A DNA stretch of 64,000 bases from Anaeromyxobacter oryzae (lineage in GTDB: Bacteria; Myxococcota; Myxococcia; Myxococcales; Anaeromyxobacteraceae), in assembly GCF_023169945.1 (NCBI RefSeq), contig NZ_AP025591.1, positions 6,556,501 to 6,620,500 of the forward strand, given 5' to 3'. Every line of letters begins with the position of its first letter. Position 1 is the stretch's first letter. Positions 18,297 to 30,243 of this stretch are shown in pieces. Under the pieces are notes generated by a model. The model had not been told where the DNA came from. It searched no databases and was given only the letters and a program-made list of their open reading frames with translations. The position numbers and the translations under genes are program-made.

Positions 18297-18517
18297 TCCT
18301 TCGCCTTCCCGGCCTGCGCCGCGGCGGCGAGCTCCTTCTCGCGGGCCACCGTGAGGCAGCGCGCGATGTCGCGCTTCGTCTTCTGGAGGTCGGCGGTCGA
18401 GTCGAGCACGCCGGTGTTCAGCTTGCTCTGGAGCTCGAACATCGTCCCCTTCAGCTCCACCGCGCGAGCCTTGAGCTCGGTCGCGGACAGCTCGCGCAGC
18501 TCCTGGATGGTCGCCAT
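18293..18517 (-). CDS. rpmC: 50S ribosomal protein L29
   Basis: The 74-residue product matches L29 ([52 protein letters not shown]) with a short Ala/Lys tail. L29 forms part of the exit-tunnel rim where SRP and trigger factor dock. It overlaps rpsQ by four bases. Confidence 0.96.
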   Translation of the reverse strand: MATIQELRELSATELKARAVELKGTMFELQSKLNTGVLDSTADLQKTKRDIARCLTVAREKELAAAAQAGKAKE

Positions 18518-18530
18518 GTCCGAAGCCTCC

Positions 18531-18947
18531 TTACAGCGTCGTGCCGCGCTTCACCATCTTGGTGGAGACCGGCAGCTTGTGGGCGGCGAGGTGGAACGCC
18601 TTCTTCGCGATGGCGTCGTCCACGCCCGACATCTCGTAGAGGATCCGGCCCGGCTTGATCACGGCGACGTAGTACTCGACGTTGCCCTTGCCGGTGCCCA
18701 TTCGCGTCTCGGCCGGCTTCTTCGTGATCGGCTTGTCCGGGAAGACGCGGATCCAGAGCTTCCCGCCGCGCTTCACGTAGCGGGTGATCGCGACGCGGGC
18801 CGCCTCGATCTGGCGGGCCGTGATCCAGCCGCACTCGGTGGCCTGCAGGCCGTACTCGCCCTGGTTCAGGTCGGAGCCGCGGTACGCCTTGCCGCGCATG
18901 CGGCCCTTCATCATCTTGCGGTACTTCGTTCGCGCCGGCTGAAGCAT
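18531..18947 (-). CDS. rplP: 50S ribosomal protein L16
   Basis: The 138-residue product matches L16 ([59 protein letters not shown] as shortened core). L16 helps position A-site tRNA. It lies between rpsC and rpmC. Confidence 0.97.
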   Translation of the reverse strand: MLQPARTKYRKMMKGRMRGKAYRGSDLNQGEYGLQATECGWITARQIEAARVAITRYVKRGGKLWIRVFPDKPITKKPAETRMGTGKGNVEYYVAVIKPGRILYEMSGVDDAIAKKAFHLAAHKLPVSTKMVKRGTTL

Positions 18948-18984
18948 GTCCTTCTCCTGGTGTCGCTAGGCGTCCGCCGGGGCA

Positions 18985-19659
18985 CTAAGGCCGGGCGCCG
19001 CCGGTGTTCCGGGGGGCGCGGGCGGCCGCAGACTGGGGCAGCACCTCACCGCGCATGATCCAGACCTTGCAGCCGATCTTGCCGTAGGTGGTCTTCGCCT
19101 CGGCGAACCCGTAGTCGATGTCCGCGCGGAGCGTGTGGAGCGGCACGCGGCCCTCGCGGTACCACTCGTACCGCGCCATCTCGGCGCCGCCGAGGCGGCC
19201 CGAGCAGGCCACGCGGATCCCCTTCGCCCCGAACTTCTGGGCGGTCTGGACCGCCTTCTTCATCGCGCGGCGGAAGGCGATGCGGCGCTCGAGCTGGGTC
19301 GCGATGTTCTCGGCGACGAGCTGCGCGTCGGTCTCGGCCTTCCGGACCTCGACGACGTTGAGGAAGACCTCGTTGTCGGTGAGGGCCTGCAGCTCCTTCT
19401 TGATGCCCTCGATCCCCGCCCCCCGCTTCCCGATGACGATGCCCGGGCGCGCGGTGTGGACGTTGATCTTCACCTTGTTCGCGGCGCGCTCGATCTCGAT
19501 GCGGGAGATGCCGGCCTGGCCGAGCTTCTCCTTCACGAACTCACGGAGGTGGATGTCCTCGTGGAGCCACTTCGCGTAGTTCTTCTCTTCGTACCACTTC
19601 GATTCCCAGGACCGGATGACCCCGAGGCGGAAACCGATAGGATGAACTTTCTGTCCCAC
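18985..19659 (-). CDS. rpsC: 30S ribosomal protein S3
   Basis: The 224-residue product has [20 protein letters not shown], the KH domain with [18 protein letters not shown], and the C-terminal [20 protein letters not shown] and [14 protein letters not shown]. It is part of the mRNA entry helicase. The gene lies between rplV and rplP. Confidence 0.98.
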   Translation of the reverse strand: MGQKVHPIGFRLGVIRSWESKWYEEKNYAKWLHEDIHLREFVKEKLGQAGISRIEIERAANKVKINVHTARPGIVIGKRGAGIEGIKKELQALTDNEVFLNVVEVRKAETDAQLVAENIATQLERRIAFRRAMKKAVQTAQKFGAKGIRVACSGRLGGAEMARYEWYREGRVPLHTLRADIDYGFAEAKTTYGKIGCKVWIMRGEVLPQSAAARAPRNTGGARP

Positions 19660-19673
19660 GTTCGTCTCCTTGG

Positions 19674-20114
19674 CTAGCCGCGGGCGGCGGTGCCGAGCTC
19701 CACGTACACGTGGCTGGTCTTCTTCTCGACGCGGTAGGCCCGGCCCATCGCGCGTGCCATGAAGCGGCGCATCTTCGGCCCCTGGTCGACGGTGAGCGTC
19801 TTCACGAACAGCGCGTCGACGTCCACCCGGCCGCCCTTCTGCTCGGCGTTCGCGACCGCGGAGCGGAGGAGCTTGGCGAGCGGCTTCGCCGCGGCCTGGG
19901 GGGTGTACTTGAGGGTCGCGAGGGCGTCGCCCACGGGCATCCCGCGGAGCCCCTCGGCGACGAGGCGGACCTTGCGCGGCGCCACGCGGAGGAAGCTCAG
20001 CGACGCGTGCGGGCCCGGCGCGGGCAGCGCGGGGCGGTTCGGCTTCGAGCGGCGCGCGGGCACCGGGGTGCGCACGCGCTTCGAGCCCTTCTTGGTGGTC
20101 TGGGTCTCGGCCAT
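19674..20114 (-). CDS. rplV: 50S ribosomal protein L22 with N-terminal extension
   Basis: The last 110 residues are a typical L22 ([57 protein letters not shown]), including the hairpin loop that lines the exit tunnel. About 35 basic, Pro-rich residues precede it ([20 protein letters not shown]). The extension resembles the S11 N-terminal extension in composition. Confidence 0.96.
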   Translation of the reverse strand: MAETQTTKKGSKRVRTPVPARRSKPNRPALPAPGPHASLSFLRVAPRKVRLVAEGLRGMPVGDALATLKYTPQAAAKPLAKLLRSAVANAEQKGGRVDVDALFVKTLTVDQGPKMRRFMARAMGRAYRVEKKTSHVYVELGTAARG

Positions 20115-20125
20115 TGTCGTCCTCG

Positions 20126-20425
20126 CTACTTCTTCGGGCCCGGGGCCGGGGCCGCCGCGACCTTCTTCTCGGCCGAGTGGCCGTGGAAGGTCCGCGTCGG
20201 CGCGAACTCGCCGAGCTTGTGGCCCACCATGTTCTCGGTCACGAACACCGGGACGAACTTCCGCCCGTTGTGCACGGCGAACGTGTGGCCCACGAAGTCG
20301 GGGAGGATCGTGCTCCGCCGCGACCAGGTCTTGATGACCGACTTCTTGTTGCCCTTGTTCGCGTCCTCGACCTTCTTCGTGAGGTGCTTGTCCGCGAACG
20401 GGCCCTTCTTGATCGAACGCGCCAT
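20126..20425 (-). CDS. rpsS: 30S ribosomal protein S19
   Basis: The 99-residue product matches S19 ([57 protein letters not shown]). A short Ala/Pro tail follows. S19 is in the 30S head. It lies between rplB and rplV. Confidence 0.98.
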   Translation of the reverse strand: MARSIKKGPFADKHLTKKVEDANKGNKKSVIKTWSRRSTILPDFVGHTFAVHNGRKFVPVFVTENMVGHKLGEFAPTRTFHGHSAEKKVAAAPAPGPKK

Positions 20426-20446
20426 GAGTGCCTGTCCCTTCCCGCG

Positions 20447-21295
20447 CTAGTGCGGCGTGTTCCGGATGCCGGGCTTGCGCCGGGAGACGATGAACTTGTC
20501 GGTCCGCCGGTTGTTGCGGGTCTTGAGGCCCTTGGTCTTCTGGCCCCAGGGCGAGACCGGGTGCGGGTTGCCCTGCCCCGACTTGCCCTCGCCGCCGCCG
20601 TGCGGGTGATCGACGGGGTTCATGGCGAGGCCGCGGACGGTCGGCCGGATGCCGAGCCAGCGGCTCTTGCCCGCCTTGCCGACGCGCACGGAGGAGCTCT
20701 CGACGTTCGAGAGCTGACCGATGGTCGCCTTGCAGTCCTGCATCACCTGCCGGACCTCGCCGGAGGGCATGCGGATCTGGGCGTAGGCGCCCTCCTTCGC
20801 CATGAGCTGGCCGAAGGACCCGGCGGTCCGGATCATCTTGCCGCCGGAGCCGGGCTGCGTCTCGACGTTGTGGATCACGGTGCCGAGCGGGATCGACCGG
20901 ACCGGCAGCGTGTTCCCGGGGCGGATGTCGACCGTCTCGCCGGAGACGAGCACGTCGCCCACGTTCACGCCGACCGGCGCGAGGATGTAGCGCTTCTCGC
21001 CGTCCCGGTAGTGGAGGAGCGCGATGCGCGCCGTGCGGTTCGGATCGTACTCGATCGCCGCGACCTTCGCCGGAACGCCGTCCTTGTCGCGCCGCCAGTC
21101 GATCACGCGGTAGCGGCGCTTGTGGCCGCCGCCGACGTGGCGCGTGGTGATGTGGCCGTGGGCGTTGCGGCCACCGCTCTTCTTCACCGGCCGGGTGAGC
21201 TTCTTCTCCGGCTTCGACTTCGTGATCTCCGCGAAGTCCGACACCGTCATGTGGCGTCGGGCCGGGCTCGTCGGCTTGTACTCCTTGAGTGCCAT
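20447..21295 (-). CDS. rplB: 50S ribosomal protein L2
   Basis: The 282-residue product is complete: [40 protein letters not shown], and the C-terminal [20 protein letters not shown] with the conserved His near the peptidyl-transferase centre. It lies between rplW and rpsS. Confidence 0.98.
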   Translation of the reverse strand: MALKEYKPTSPARRHMTVSDFAEITKSKPEKKLTRPVKKSGGRNAHGHITTRHVGGGHKRRYRVIDWRRDKDGVPAKVAAIEYDPNRTARIALLHYRDGEKRYILAPVGVNVGDVLVSGETVDIRPGNTLPVRSIPLGTVIHNVETQPGSGGKMIRTAGSFGQLMAKEGAYAQIRMPSGEVRQVMQDCKATIGQLSNVESSSVRVGKAGKSRWLGIRPTVRGLAMNPVDHPHGGGEGKSGQGNPHPVSPWGQKTKGLKTRNNRRTDKFIVSRRKPGIRNTPH

Positions 21296-21317
21296 GTTCG
21301 ATCTCCCGTCCCGGCTG

Positions 21318-21611
21318 CTACGTCCCCTCGAAGAGGGCGATGGTCTCGCCTTCCTTGAGGGTCACGAAGGCCTTCTTCCAGTTGGGCCGGCGGCCGATGT
21401 TGCGGCCGACGCGCTTGGTCTTTCCGCGGGCGATGGCGGTGCGCACGGCGAGCACGTGCACGTTGAAGAGCTTCTCGACCGCCTGCTTCACCTGGATCTT
21501 GGTCGCGTCCCGGTGCACCTCGAAGGCGTACTGGCGGGCCGCCTCGCGGTTCCGCTCCGCCTTCTCGGTGATGAGCGGACGCTTCACCACTTCCTGGTTC
21601 GCGAGGTTCAC
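21318..21611 (-). CDS. rplW: 50S ribosomal protein L23
   Basis: The start is a GTG at 21611 overlapping the rplD TGA as GTGA, preceded by GGAGGTGCTCGC. The 97-residue product matches L23 ([59 protein letters not shown]). L23 is the trigger-factor docking site at the tunnel exit. Confidence 0.96.
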   Translation of the reverse strand: MNLANQEVVKRPLITEKAERNREAARQYAFEVHRDATKIQVKQAVEKLFNVHVLAVRTAIARGKTKRVGRNIGRRPNWKKAFVTLKEGETIALFEGT

Positions 21612-22228
21612 GCGAGCACCTCCTCGAGCTTCTTCGCCGTGTCGGCCGTGAGCACGAGGATGTCGTGCTTCAGGATGTCGTACACGTTGAGGCCCTCGAC
21701 CGCGAGGAAGTCGGAGCCGTCCAGGTTCCGCACGCTCTTCGCGAGCGCCTCGTTCGCGCCGGCGTCGACCACGAGGGCCTTCTTCGCGCCGAGCTTCGCG
21801 AGGACCTTGGCCGCCGCCGAGCTCTTCGGCGCGGCGGGCTTCCACTCCTGCACGATCACGAGCTTGCCATCCTGGTTGCGGAGCGCGAGCGCCGAGCGGA
21901 GGGCCGCCTTCCGGACCTTCTTCGGCACGTCGTAGGAGTAGTCGCGCGGCTTCGGCCCCATGGCCTTGCCGCCGCCCACCCACTGCGACGCACGCGTCGA
22001 GCCCTGGCGGGCCCGGCCCGTGTGCTTCTGCTTCCAGGGCTTCTTGCCGCCGCCGGAGACGAGCGACCGGTTCTTCACTGCGTGGGTGCCCGAGCGATCG
22101 GAGGCGAGCTTCGCCTTCACCACCTCGTAGAAGAGGTGCTCGTTCACCTCGCCGGCGAAGATGGCGTCGGCGAGCTCGAGCTCGCCCACCTTCTTCTTCT
22201 CGAGGTCGTAGACGTCGAACTTGGCCAT
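21608..22228 (-). CDS. rplD: 50S ribosomal protein L4
   Basis: The ATG at 22228 gives [20 protein letters not shown]. The 206-residue product has [20 protein letters not shown], the loop reaching the exit tunnel, and [20 protein letters not shown]. In E. coli L4 also represses the S10 operon. It lies only 11 bases after the rpsJ stop, where rplC is normally found. Confidence 0.98.
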   Translation of the reverse strand: MAKFDVYDLEKKKVGELELADAIFAGEVNEHLFYEVVKAKLASDRSGTHAVKNRSLVSGGGKKPWKQKHTGRARQGSTRASQWVGGGKAMGPKPRDYSYDVPKKVRKAALRSALALRNQDGKLVIVQEWKPAAPKSSAAAKVLAKLGAKKALVVDAGANEALAKSVRNLDGSDFLAVEGLNVYDILKHDILVLTADTAKKLEEVLA

Positions 22229-22239
22229 GGTGTCCTCGA

Positions 22240-22545
<306 letters not shown>

Positions 22546-22583
22546 CGGAAAGCCTTCTCTCCGTCACGCGGCGCGGCGCGGAA

Positions 22584-22614
22584 CCTCCCGATGCCCGTCC
22601 TGCGGGCCGGGAGG
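22584..22614 (-). terminator. Hairpin between tuf and rpsJ
   Basis: CCTCCCG (22584-22590) pairs with CGGGAGG (22608-22614), with inner GCCCG/CGGGC pairing. On the minus strand it ends in GTTCCGCG, without a T run, so it may be a weak terminator or an mRNA stability element between the str and S10 gene sets. Confidence 0.5.
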
Positions 22615-22641
22615 CTCCGCCGTTCGCCCGTGGTGAAACCT

Positions 22642-23832
<1,191 letters not shown>

Positions 23833-23868
23833 GACTCCCTCTCTTCCTTTCGAGTCCGTGCGGCGGTC

Positions 23869-25962
<2,094 letters not shown>

Positions 25963-26119
25963 CTTTCGTTCCTCGAAACCTTCGTACGTGCGCAGAGCCG
26001 GCCCGCCGAAGCGGCGCCGAGACCAACGACCGAGCTGTCAAAGAGCGAAGGGGTCCTTCCCTGCGACCCCGGCCGACCGAGCCGGCCTCTTGCTCTCCCT
26101 CGATCCTCCTCTTCCTTGC

Positions 26120-26590
26120 TTACCAGCGGTAGTGGGCGAAGGCCTTGTTGGCCTCGGCCATCTTGTGCGTGTCCTCGCGCTTCTTCACCGCGTTCCCGCG
26201 GTTCGAGGCCGCATCCATGATCTCTCCGGCGAGCTTCTCGACCATCGTCTTCTCGCCGCGGCCCTTCGAGTACTCGATGAGCCAGCGCATCGCCAGCGCC
26301 GTGCGGCGGTCCTGACGGACCTCGACCGGCACCTGGTAGGTCGCGCCGCCGACGCGGCGGCTCTTCACCTCGACGACGGGCTTCACGTTGTCGAGGGCCT
26401 TCTTGAACACCTTGAGCGGATCGTCCTTGAGCTTCTGCTCGACCTGGTCGAAGGCGCCATAGATGATGCGCTCGCCCGTCGACTTCTTGCCCTTGCGCAT
26501 CAGGTTGTTGACGAACTTCGCCACGATCCGGTCCTGGAACTTCGGATCAGGGAGGATCTTCCGCTTCTCGACTTCGCGACGACGAGGCAT
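26120..26590 (-). CDS. rpsG: 30S ribosomal protein S7
   Basis: At 156 residues it is full length ([60 protein letters not shown]). S7 starts 30S head assembly and is the str operon translational repressor in E. coli. It lies 24 bases after rpsL. Confidence 0.98.
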   Translation of the reverse strand: MPRRREVEKRKILPDPKFQDRIVAKFVNNLMRKGKKSTGERIIYGAFDQVEQKLKDDPLKVFKKALDNVKPVVEVKSRRVGGATYQVPVEVRQDRRTALAMRWLIEYSKGRGEKTMVEKLAGEIMDAASNRGNAVKKREDTHKMAEANKAFAHYRW

Positions 26591-26614
26591 CGGCCGTTTC
26601 CTTGATTCGAGAGG

Positions 26615-26986
26615 CTAGCTCGGGCGCTTCGCGCCGTACTTCGAGCGGCCCTGCTTGCGGCCCTGCACGCCCACGGCGTCGAGGGTCCCGCGGATGATGT
26701 GGTAGCGAACGCCCGGGAGGTCCTTCACGCGGCCGCCGCGGATGAGCACCACCGAGTGCTCCTGCAGGTTGTGGCCGACACCGGGGATGTAGCTCGTCAC
26801 CTCGAAGCCGTTGGTGAGGCGGACGCGCGCCACCTTGCGGAGCGCGGAGTTCGGCTTCTTGGGCGTCGTGGTGTAGACGCGCGTGCAGACGCCGCGCTTC
26901 TGCGGCGACTCCTTGAGCGCAGGCGCCTTCTTCTTCACCTCGAGCTTCTCGCGCCCCTTGCGCACCAGCTGGCTGATCGTCGGCAT
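26615..26986 (-). CDS. rpsL: 30S ribosomal protein S12
   Basis: ATG at 26986 gives the standard [16 protein letters not shown] start and 123 residues. The decoding-centre segments are intact: [19 protein letters not shown], with the Lys pair whose changes give streptomycin resistance, and [18 protein letters not shown], with the Asp that RimO methylthiolates in other bacteria. It is the first gene of the str set. It is preceded by a promoter with consensus hexamers and a terminator-like leader hairpin. Confidence 0.98.
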   Translation of the reverse strand: MPTISQLVRKGREKLEVKKKAPALKESPQKRGVCTRVYTTTPKKPNSALRKVARVRLTNGFEVTSYIPGVGHNLQEHSVVLIRGGRVKDLPGVRYHIIRGTLDAVGVQGRKQGRSKYGAKRPS

Positions 26987-27010
26987 CGTGTGCGAGCTCT
27001 TTTTCTCAAC

Positions 27011-27042
27011 AAAAACGCCCCGCTCTGCTGTTCTGGGGGCGT
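27011..27042 (-). terminator. Terminator-like hairpin in the str operon leader
   Basis: On the minus strand ACGCCCC (27042-27036) pairs with GGGGCGT (27021-27015), with a 14-base loop, directly followed by a run of T (27015-27011). It lies between the promoter at 27073-27100 and the rpsL start at 26986, so transcripts must pass it to reach rpsL. Confidence 0.65.
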
Positions 27043-27072
27043 CGGTGAACAAACCCGTCGTAAGGGCGGCGA

Positions 27073-27100
27073 ATTATACGGATGTGCCCTCTCGTGTCAA
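27073..27100 (-). promoter_or_regulatory. Consensus-hexamer promoter of the str operon
   Basis: On the minus strand TTGACA (27100-27095) and TATAAT (27078-27073) both match the sigma-70 consensus fully, with a 16-base spacer. The mutY stop codon TGA (27099-27097) lies inside the -35 box. It should drive rpsL-rpsG-fusA-tuf and possibly the downstream ribosomal genes. Confidence 0.9.
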
Positions 27101-28260
27101 GCCCGAACGCGATCCCGGAACTTGGCTCCGGGAGGACCACGCCGGAGGGGGCGCTTCTTATCCTGAACCCCGCGACACGTCGAGAAAAATGTGTCGATCA
27201 GCGCCGCGAAGGCGGTCGGTAGCCCGCTCCTCCGCCCGGCCGCCTCCCGGATCCACGCCCCCTCCGCGCCCCGGGGAATGCGGGCGGCCTCGCATCGGAA
27301 CCCCCGCAGCGTCAGCTCCCGGTGCGTGAGCACGCGGCGAACGACCGCCGCCTCCTCCCCCACCGCGAGGTCGATCCCGTGCTCCGCCCGGACGGTGCGG
27401 GCGAGCGCCGCGCGCACGTCGTCGCCGCCCGCGACCTCGACCGCGGGCGGACCGAGGAGCCCGCCGAAGAGCCCCCGCGCGCGCCGCGGCAACACGAGCA
27501 CCGCGCCGCGGCGCTCGACGAGCGCGCACGCGAGGACGAGCGGCCGCCGCGCCGGGCGAAGCCGCGCCGGCGGGACCTCCCGCTCGCGGCCGCCCGCACG
27601 CGCCGCGCAGAGCGCCGCGACGGGGCACCGGTCGCAGCGAGGCGCCGGCTTCCCGCACACCGTCGCCCCGAGCTCCATCAGCGCCTGGTTGAGATCGCCG
27701 GGCCGCGCCGGATCCACGAGGTCCGCAGCGAGCGCCCACAGGCGCGCGCGAGTCCGGGCGTCCCCCGGCGCGCCGTCCACGAGGAACAGCCGCGCGAGCA
27801 CGCGCGCGACGTTGCCGTCCACGACGGGCGCGGGGATCGCGAACGCGATCGACGCGACGGCGCCCGCGGTGTACGGGCCGAAGCCCGGGAGCGCGCGGAG
27901 CGCCTCGACCGACGCCGGCAGGCCGCCGTGGCGCGCTCGGGCCGCCCGCGCGGCGGCGAGCAGGTTCCGGCCGCGCGCGTAGTAGCCGAGCCCGCTCCAG
28001 AGCGCGAGGACGTCCTCCTCCCGCGCCGCCGCGAGGGCGTCGAGCGTCGGGAACCGGGCGAGGAACCGCTCGAAGTACGGGATCACCGCCTGCACCTGCG
28101 TCTGCTGCAGCATCACCTCCGCGAGCCAGACGCGGTACCCATCCGCCGCGCGCTGCGGGAAGCGCCAGGGCAGCTCCCGGTGCCCGCCGTCGTACCAGGC
28201 GAGGAGCCGGCGGCGGAGCGCGGCGCGGCGAGCAGGCGGGATCCCGGACACGCGCGGCAC
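27097..28260 (-). CDS. mutY: A/G-specific adenine glycosylase
   Basis: The 387-residue product has the HhH-GPD core (WLAEVMLQQTQVQAVIPYFE, LPGFGPYTAGAVASIAFA, PVVDGNVARVLARLFLVDG with the catalytic Asp). The [4Fe-4S] loop reads CGKPAPRCDRCPVAALC. A NUDIX-like C-terminal domain for 8-oxoG recognition follows. The last 25 residues are basic and run into the str promoter. It removes A mispaired with 8-oxoG. The GTG start at 28260 is the first possible; a GTG three codons later is an alternative. Confidence 0.93.
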   Translation of the reverse strand: MPRVSGIPPARRAALRRRLLAWYDGGHRELPWRFPQRAADGYRVWLAEVMLQQTQVQAVIPYFERFLARFPTLDALAAAREEDVLALWSGLGYYARGRNLLAAARAARARHGGLPASVEALRALPGFGPYTAGAVASIAFAIPAPVVDGNVARVLARLFLVDGAPGDARTRARLWALAADLVDPARPGDLNQALMELGATVCGKPAPRCDRCPVAALCAARAGGREREVPPARLRPARRPLVLACALVERRGAVLVLPRRARGLFGGLLGPPAVEVAGGDDVRAALARTVRAEHGIDLAVGEEAAVVRRVLTHRELTLRGFRCEAARIPRGAEGAWIREAAGRRSGLPTAFAALIDTFFSTCRGVQDKKRPLRRGPPGAKFRDRVRA

Positions 28261-28306
28261 GGTAGCGGCCCGCCCGCGCGCCGGTCAAACGCGCCCAGGA
28301 TGCGGC

Positions 28307-28339
28307 GGGGGCCCGGCCGCGCGTCGCGGTCGGGCCCCC
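28307..28339 (-). terminator. Hairpin after the SodB-family gene
   Basis: A 14-bp stem with one mismatch (28307-28320 with 28326-28339) and a GCGTC loop lies 25 bases after the sodB-like stop. No T run follows on the minus strand. Confidence 0.5.
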
Positions 28340-28363
28340 GGAAGACCTGCGCCTTCCGCGTGG

Positions 28364-28969
28364 CTAGGCGATGCGCTTCTCGAGCGCCTCCCAGTTCACG
28401 TTCTTGAAGAACGCGTCCACGTACTTCGCGCGCTCCGTCGCGAGGTAGTCGCGCATGAACGCGTGCTCCCAGCCGTCCATGACGAGGATGGGCTTGAAGC
28501 CGACGGGGACGTTGTCCTGGTGGAGCTGCACGAAGTGGTTCGACAGCCAGCCGGTGGACGGGTCCTGGAACAGCATCGCCCAGCCGACGCCCGGCATCGT
28601 GGCCACCGCGCGGAAGTCGGCGAGCCAGGTCTCGAACTTGCCGAACGACGCCTCGATCGCCTTGCGGACCTTCGAGCCCGCCGGCGGCTCCGCCTGCGCG
28701 CCGCCCACCATGTTCTCGAAGTAGTACTCGTGGTTCACCATCCCCGAGTACTCGAACCCGAGCCTGCGGGTGAGCTCGGCGTAGACCGGATCCGCGCCGG
28801 ACGCCTTCCCGTCGTTGCAGAGCGCGAAGAGCTTCTCCGTGAGCGTGTTCGTGCGCTTCACGTAGCCCTCGTAGAGCTTCAGGTGCTCCTCGATCTGCTT
28901 GTCGGAGATGCCCGTCAGGCCGCGGACCTTCGAGTAATCCCTGGGCGCGTACTTCTTCGTGTCTGCCAT
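28364..28969 (-). CDS. Fe/Mn superoxide dismutase family protein
   Basis: ATG at 28969 gives 201 residues, with GGAGG upstream. The family pattern is visible: NHEYYFENM (second metal His, H80), GVGWAMLF, and DGWEHAFMRDY (D165 and H169 as metal ligands). The first His ligand appears displaced: the region aligned with HYGKHHQTYV reads EHLKLYEGYV, with H29 one position off. Either the spacing differs in this subgroup or metal binding is altered. Probable role: cytoplasmic superoxide removal. It is a single gene with its own promoter. Confidence 0.8.
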   Translation of the reverse strand: MADTKKYAPRDYSKVRGLTGISDKQIEEHLKLYEGYVKRTNTLTEKLFALCNDGKASGADPVYAELTRRLGFEYSGMVNHEYYFENMVGGAQAEPPAGSKVRKAIEASFGKFETWLADFRAVATMPGVGWAMLFQDPSTGWLSNHFVQLHQDNVPVGFKPILVMDGWEHAFMRDYLATERAKYVDAFFKNVNWEALEKRIA

Positions 28970-29020
28970 GTTCCCTCCGTGGGGCCGAGCGGCCGCGAGA
29001 TCGGTGCTGCTGGTGGCCGG

Positions 29021-29049
29021 GAAGTAGTGACCAGCCCCGGATGTGTCAA
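29021..29049 (-). promoter_or_regulatory. Promoter candidate for the SodB-family gene
   Basis: Minus-strand TTGACA (29049-29044), a 17-base spacer and TACTTC (29026-29021) lie about 52 bases upstream of the start. The -10 is weak. No iron-box or oxidative-stress operator was recognised. Confidence 0.45.
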
Positions 29050-29238
29050 GGAGCCGATCGGGGTCCCGGGCGGGCAACCGTGTTCACGTACAGATAACGG
29101 GTCAGCCCTGCGACGGCGCGAACCCGTCGCGAGCGCGATCGTCGCGACGTCGCCGGTGCGCGGCCGCCGCGAACCCGGCGCGCGGCTCCGCACGACGTCC
29201 CTCCTCCTGGCGGCGACCCTGGTGGTAGATTGCGCGCG

Positions 29239-30243
29239 ATGCCAGCGGGCCGAACGCCGCTCCGGCGCCGCCTGCGCGGCGCCCTCCTCGCCGCCACCGC
29301 GCTCGTCGCGTCGGGCGCGATCGCGCTCGCGCTGCTGTGGGCCGCGCTCCCGGACCCCGCCCCGCTCGCCCGCGTGAACCCGCGGACCACCGCGCTCATC
29401 GAGCAGCGCCGGGGCGAGGCGCGCGCGCGGCGCCGCGCCTACCGCCCCCGGCAGGTCTGGGTCGGCCTCGAGCGGATCTCCCCGCGCCTCGTCGAGGCGG
29501 TGCTGCTCTCCGAGGACGCGAACTTCTGGGGGCACGACGGGATCGACTGGGACGCGATCCAGGAGGCGGCGCGCCGCGACCTCACGCAGCGCCGCTTCGC
29601 GGTGGGCGCCTCGACCATCACCCAGCAGCTCGCGAAGAACCTGTGGTTCGGCACCGAGAAGAGCCTCTGGCGGAAGGCGAAGGAGGCGATCCTCGCGCGG
29701 AAGCTCGAGCGCGCCCTCACGAAGCGCCGGATCCTCTCGCTCTACCTGAACGTGGCGGAGTGGGACGACGGCGTGTTCGGCATCGAGGCGGGTGCGCGCG
29801 ACAGGTTCGGGACGAGCGCGGCGGGGCTCGACACGGCCCAGGCGGTCGTGATGGCGAGCATGCTCCCGGCGCCGCGCCGGGTGGACCTCGGGAACCCGTC
29901 GACCTGGGTGAAGCGCCGCTCGCGCCGGCTCCTCGATCGGCTGCGCGCCGCCGGACGGATCTCCGCGGACGAGCACCTCCACGCGAGCGCCGAGCTGGAC
30001 CGCATCCTCGCCGGGCCGACTCCCGGCGACGACCGCGAGGAGCCGCCGGAGGAGGAGGCCGCCCCGACGGCGCCGGCCCCGCCCACCGTCTCGCCACCGC
30101 CGGTCGCCGCCGCGCCGGCGAGCGAGGCCGAGGCGGCGCCTGCGCGCGGCAGCGAGGACGCCGATCATCAGAACGGCGGCGCCGGCACGGCCGGGCAGGC
30201 GGTCATGGCGCCAAACGAGCAGGGCGCGGCGCCGCACGAGTAG
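29239..30243 (+). CDS. mtgA: Monofunctional peptidoglycan glycosyltransferase
   Basis: ATG at 29239 is chosen; a TTG three codons upstream is also possible. The 334-residue product has a membrane anchor (about 14-36) and the GT51 motifs: SEDANFWGHDGIDW with catalytic E92, GASTITQQLAKNLWF, RKAKEAILARKLERALTKRR and ILSLYLNVAEWDDGVFGIEA. It polymerises lipid II into glycan chains at the inner membrane. A tail of about 90 residues rich in Pro, Ala and Glu follows the catalytic domain and overlaps the convergent lipoprotein gene by 76 bases. Confidence 0.92.
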   Translation: MPAGRTPLRRRLRGALLAATALVASGAIALALLWAALPDPAPLARVNPRTTALIEQRRGEARARRRAYRPRQVWVGLERISPRLVEAVLLSEDANFWGHDGIDWDAIQEAARRDLTQRRFAVGASTITQQLAKNLWFGTEKSLWRKAKEAILARKLERALTKRRILSLYLNVAEWDDGVFGIEAGARDRFGTSAAGLDTAQAVVMASMLPAPRRVDLGNPSTWVKRRSRRLLDRLRAAGRISADEHLHASAELDRILAGPTPGDDREEPPEEEAAPTAPAPPTVSPPPVAAAPASEAEAAPARGSEDADHQNGGAGTAGQAVMAPNEQGAAPHE

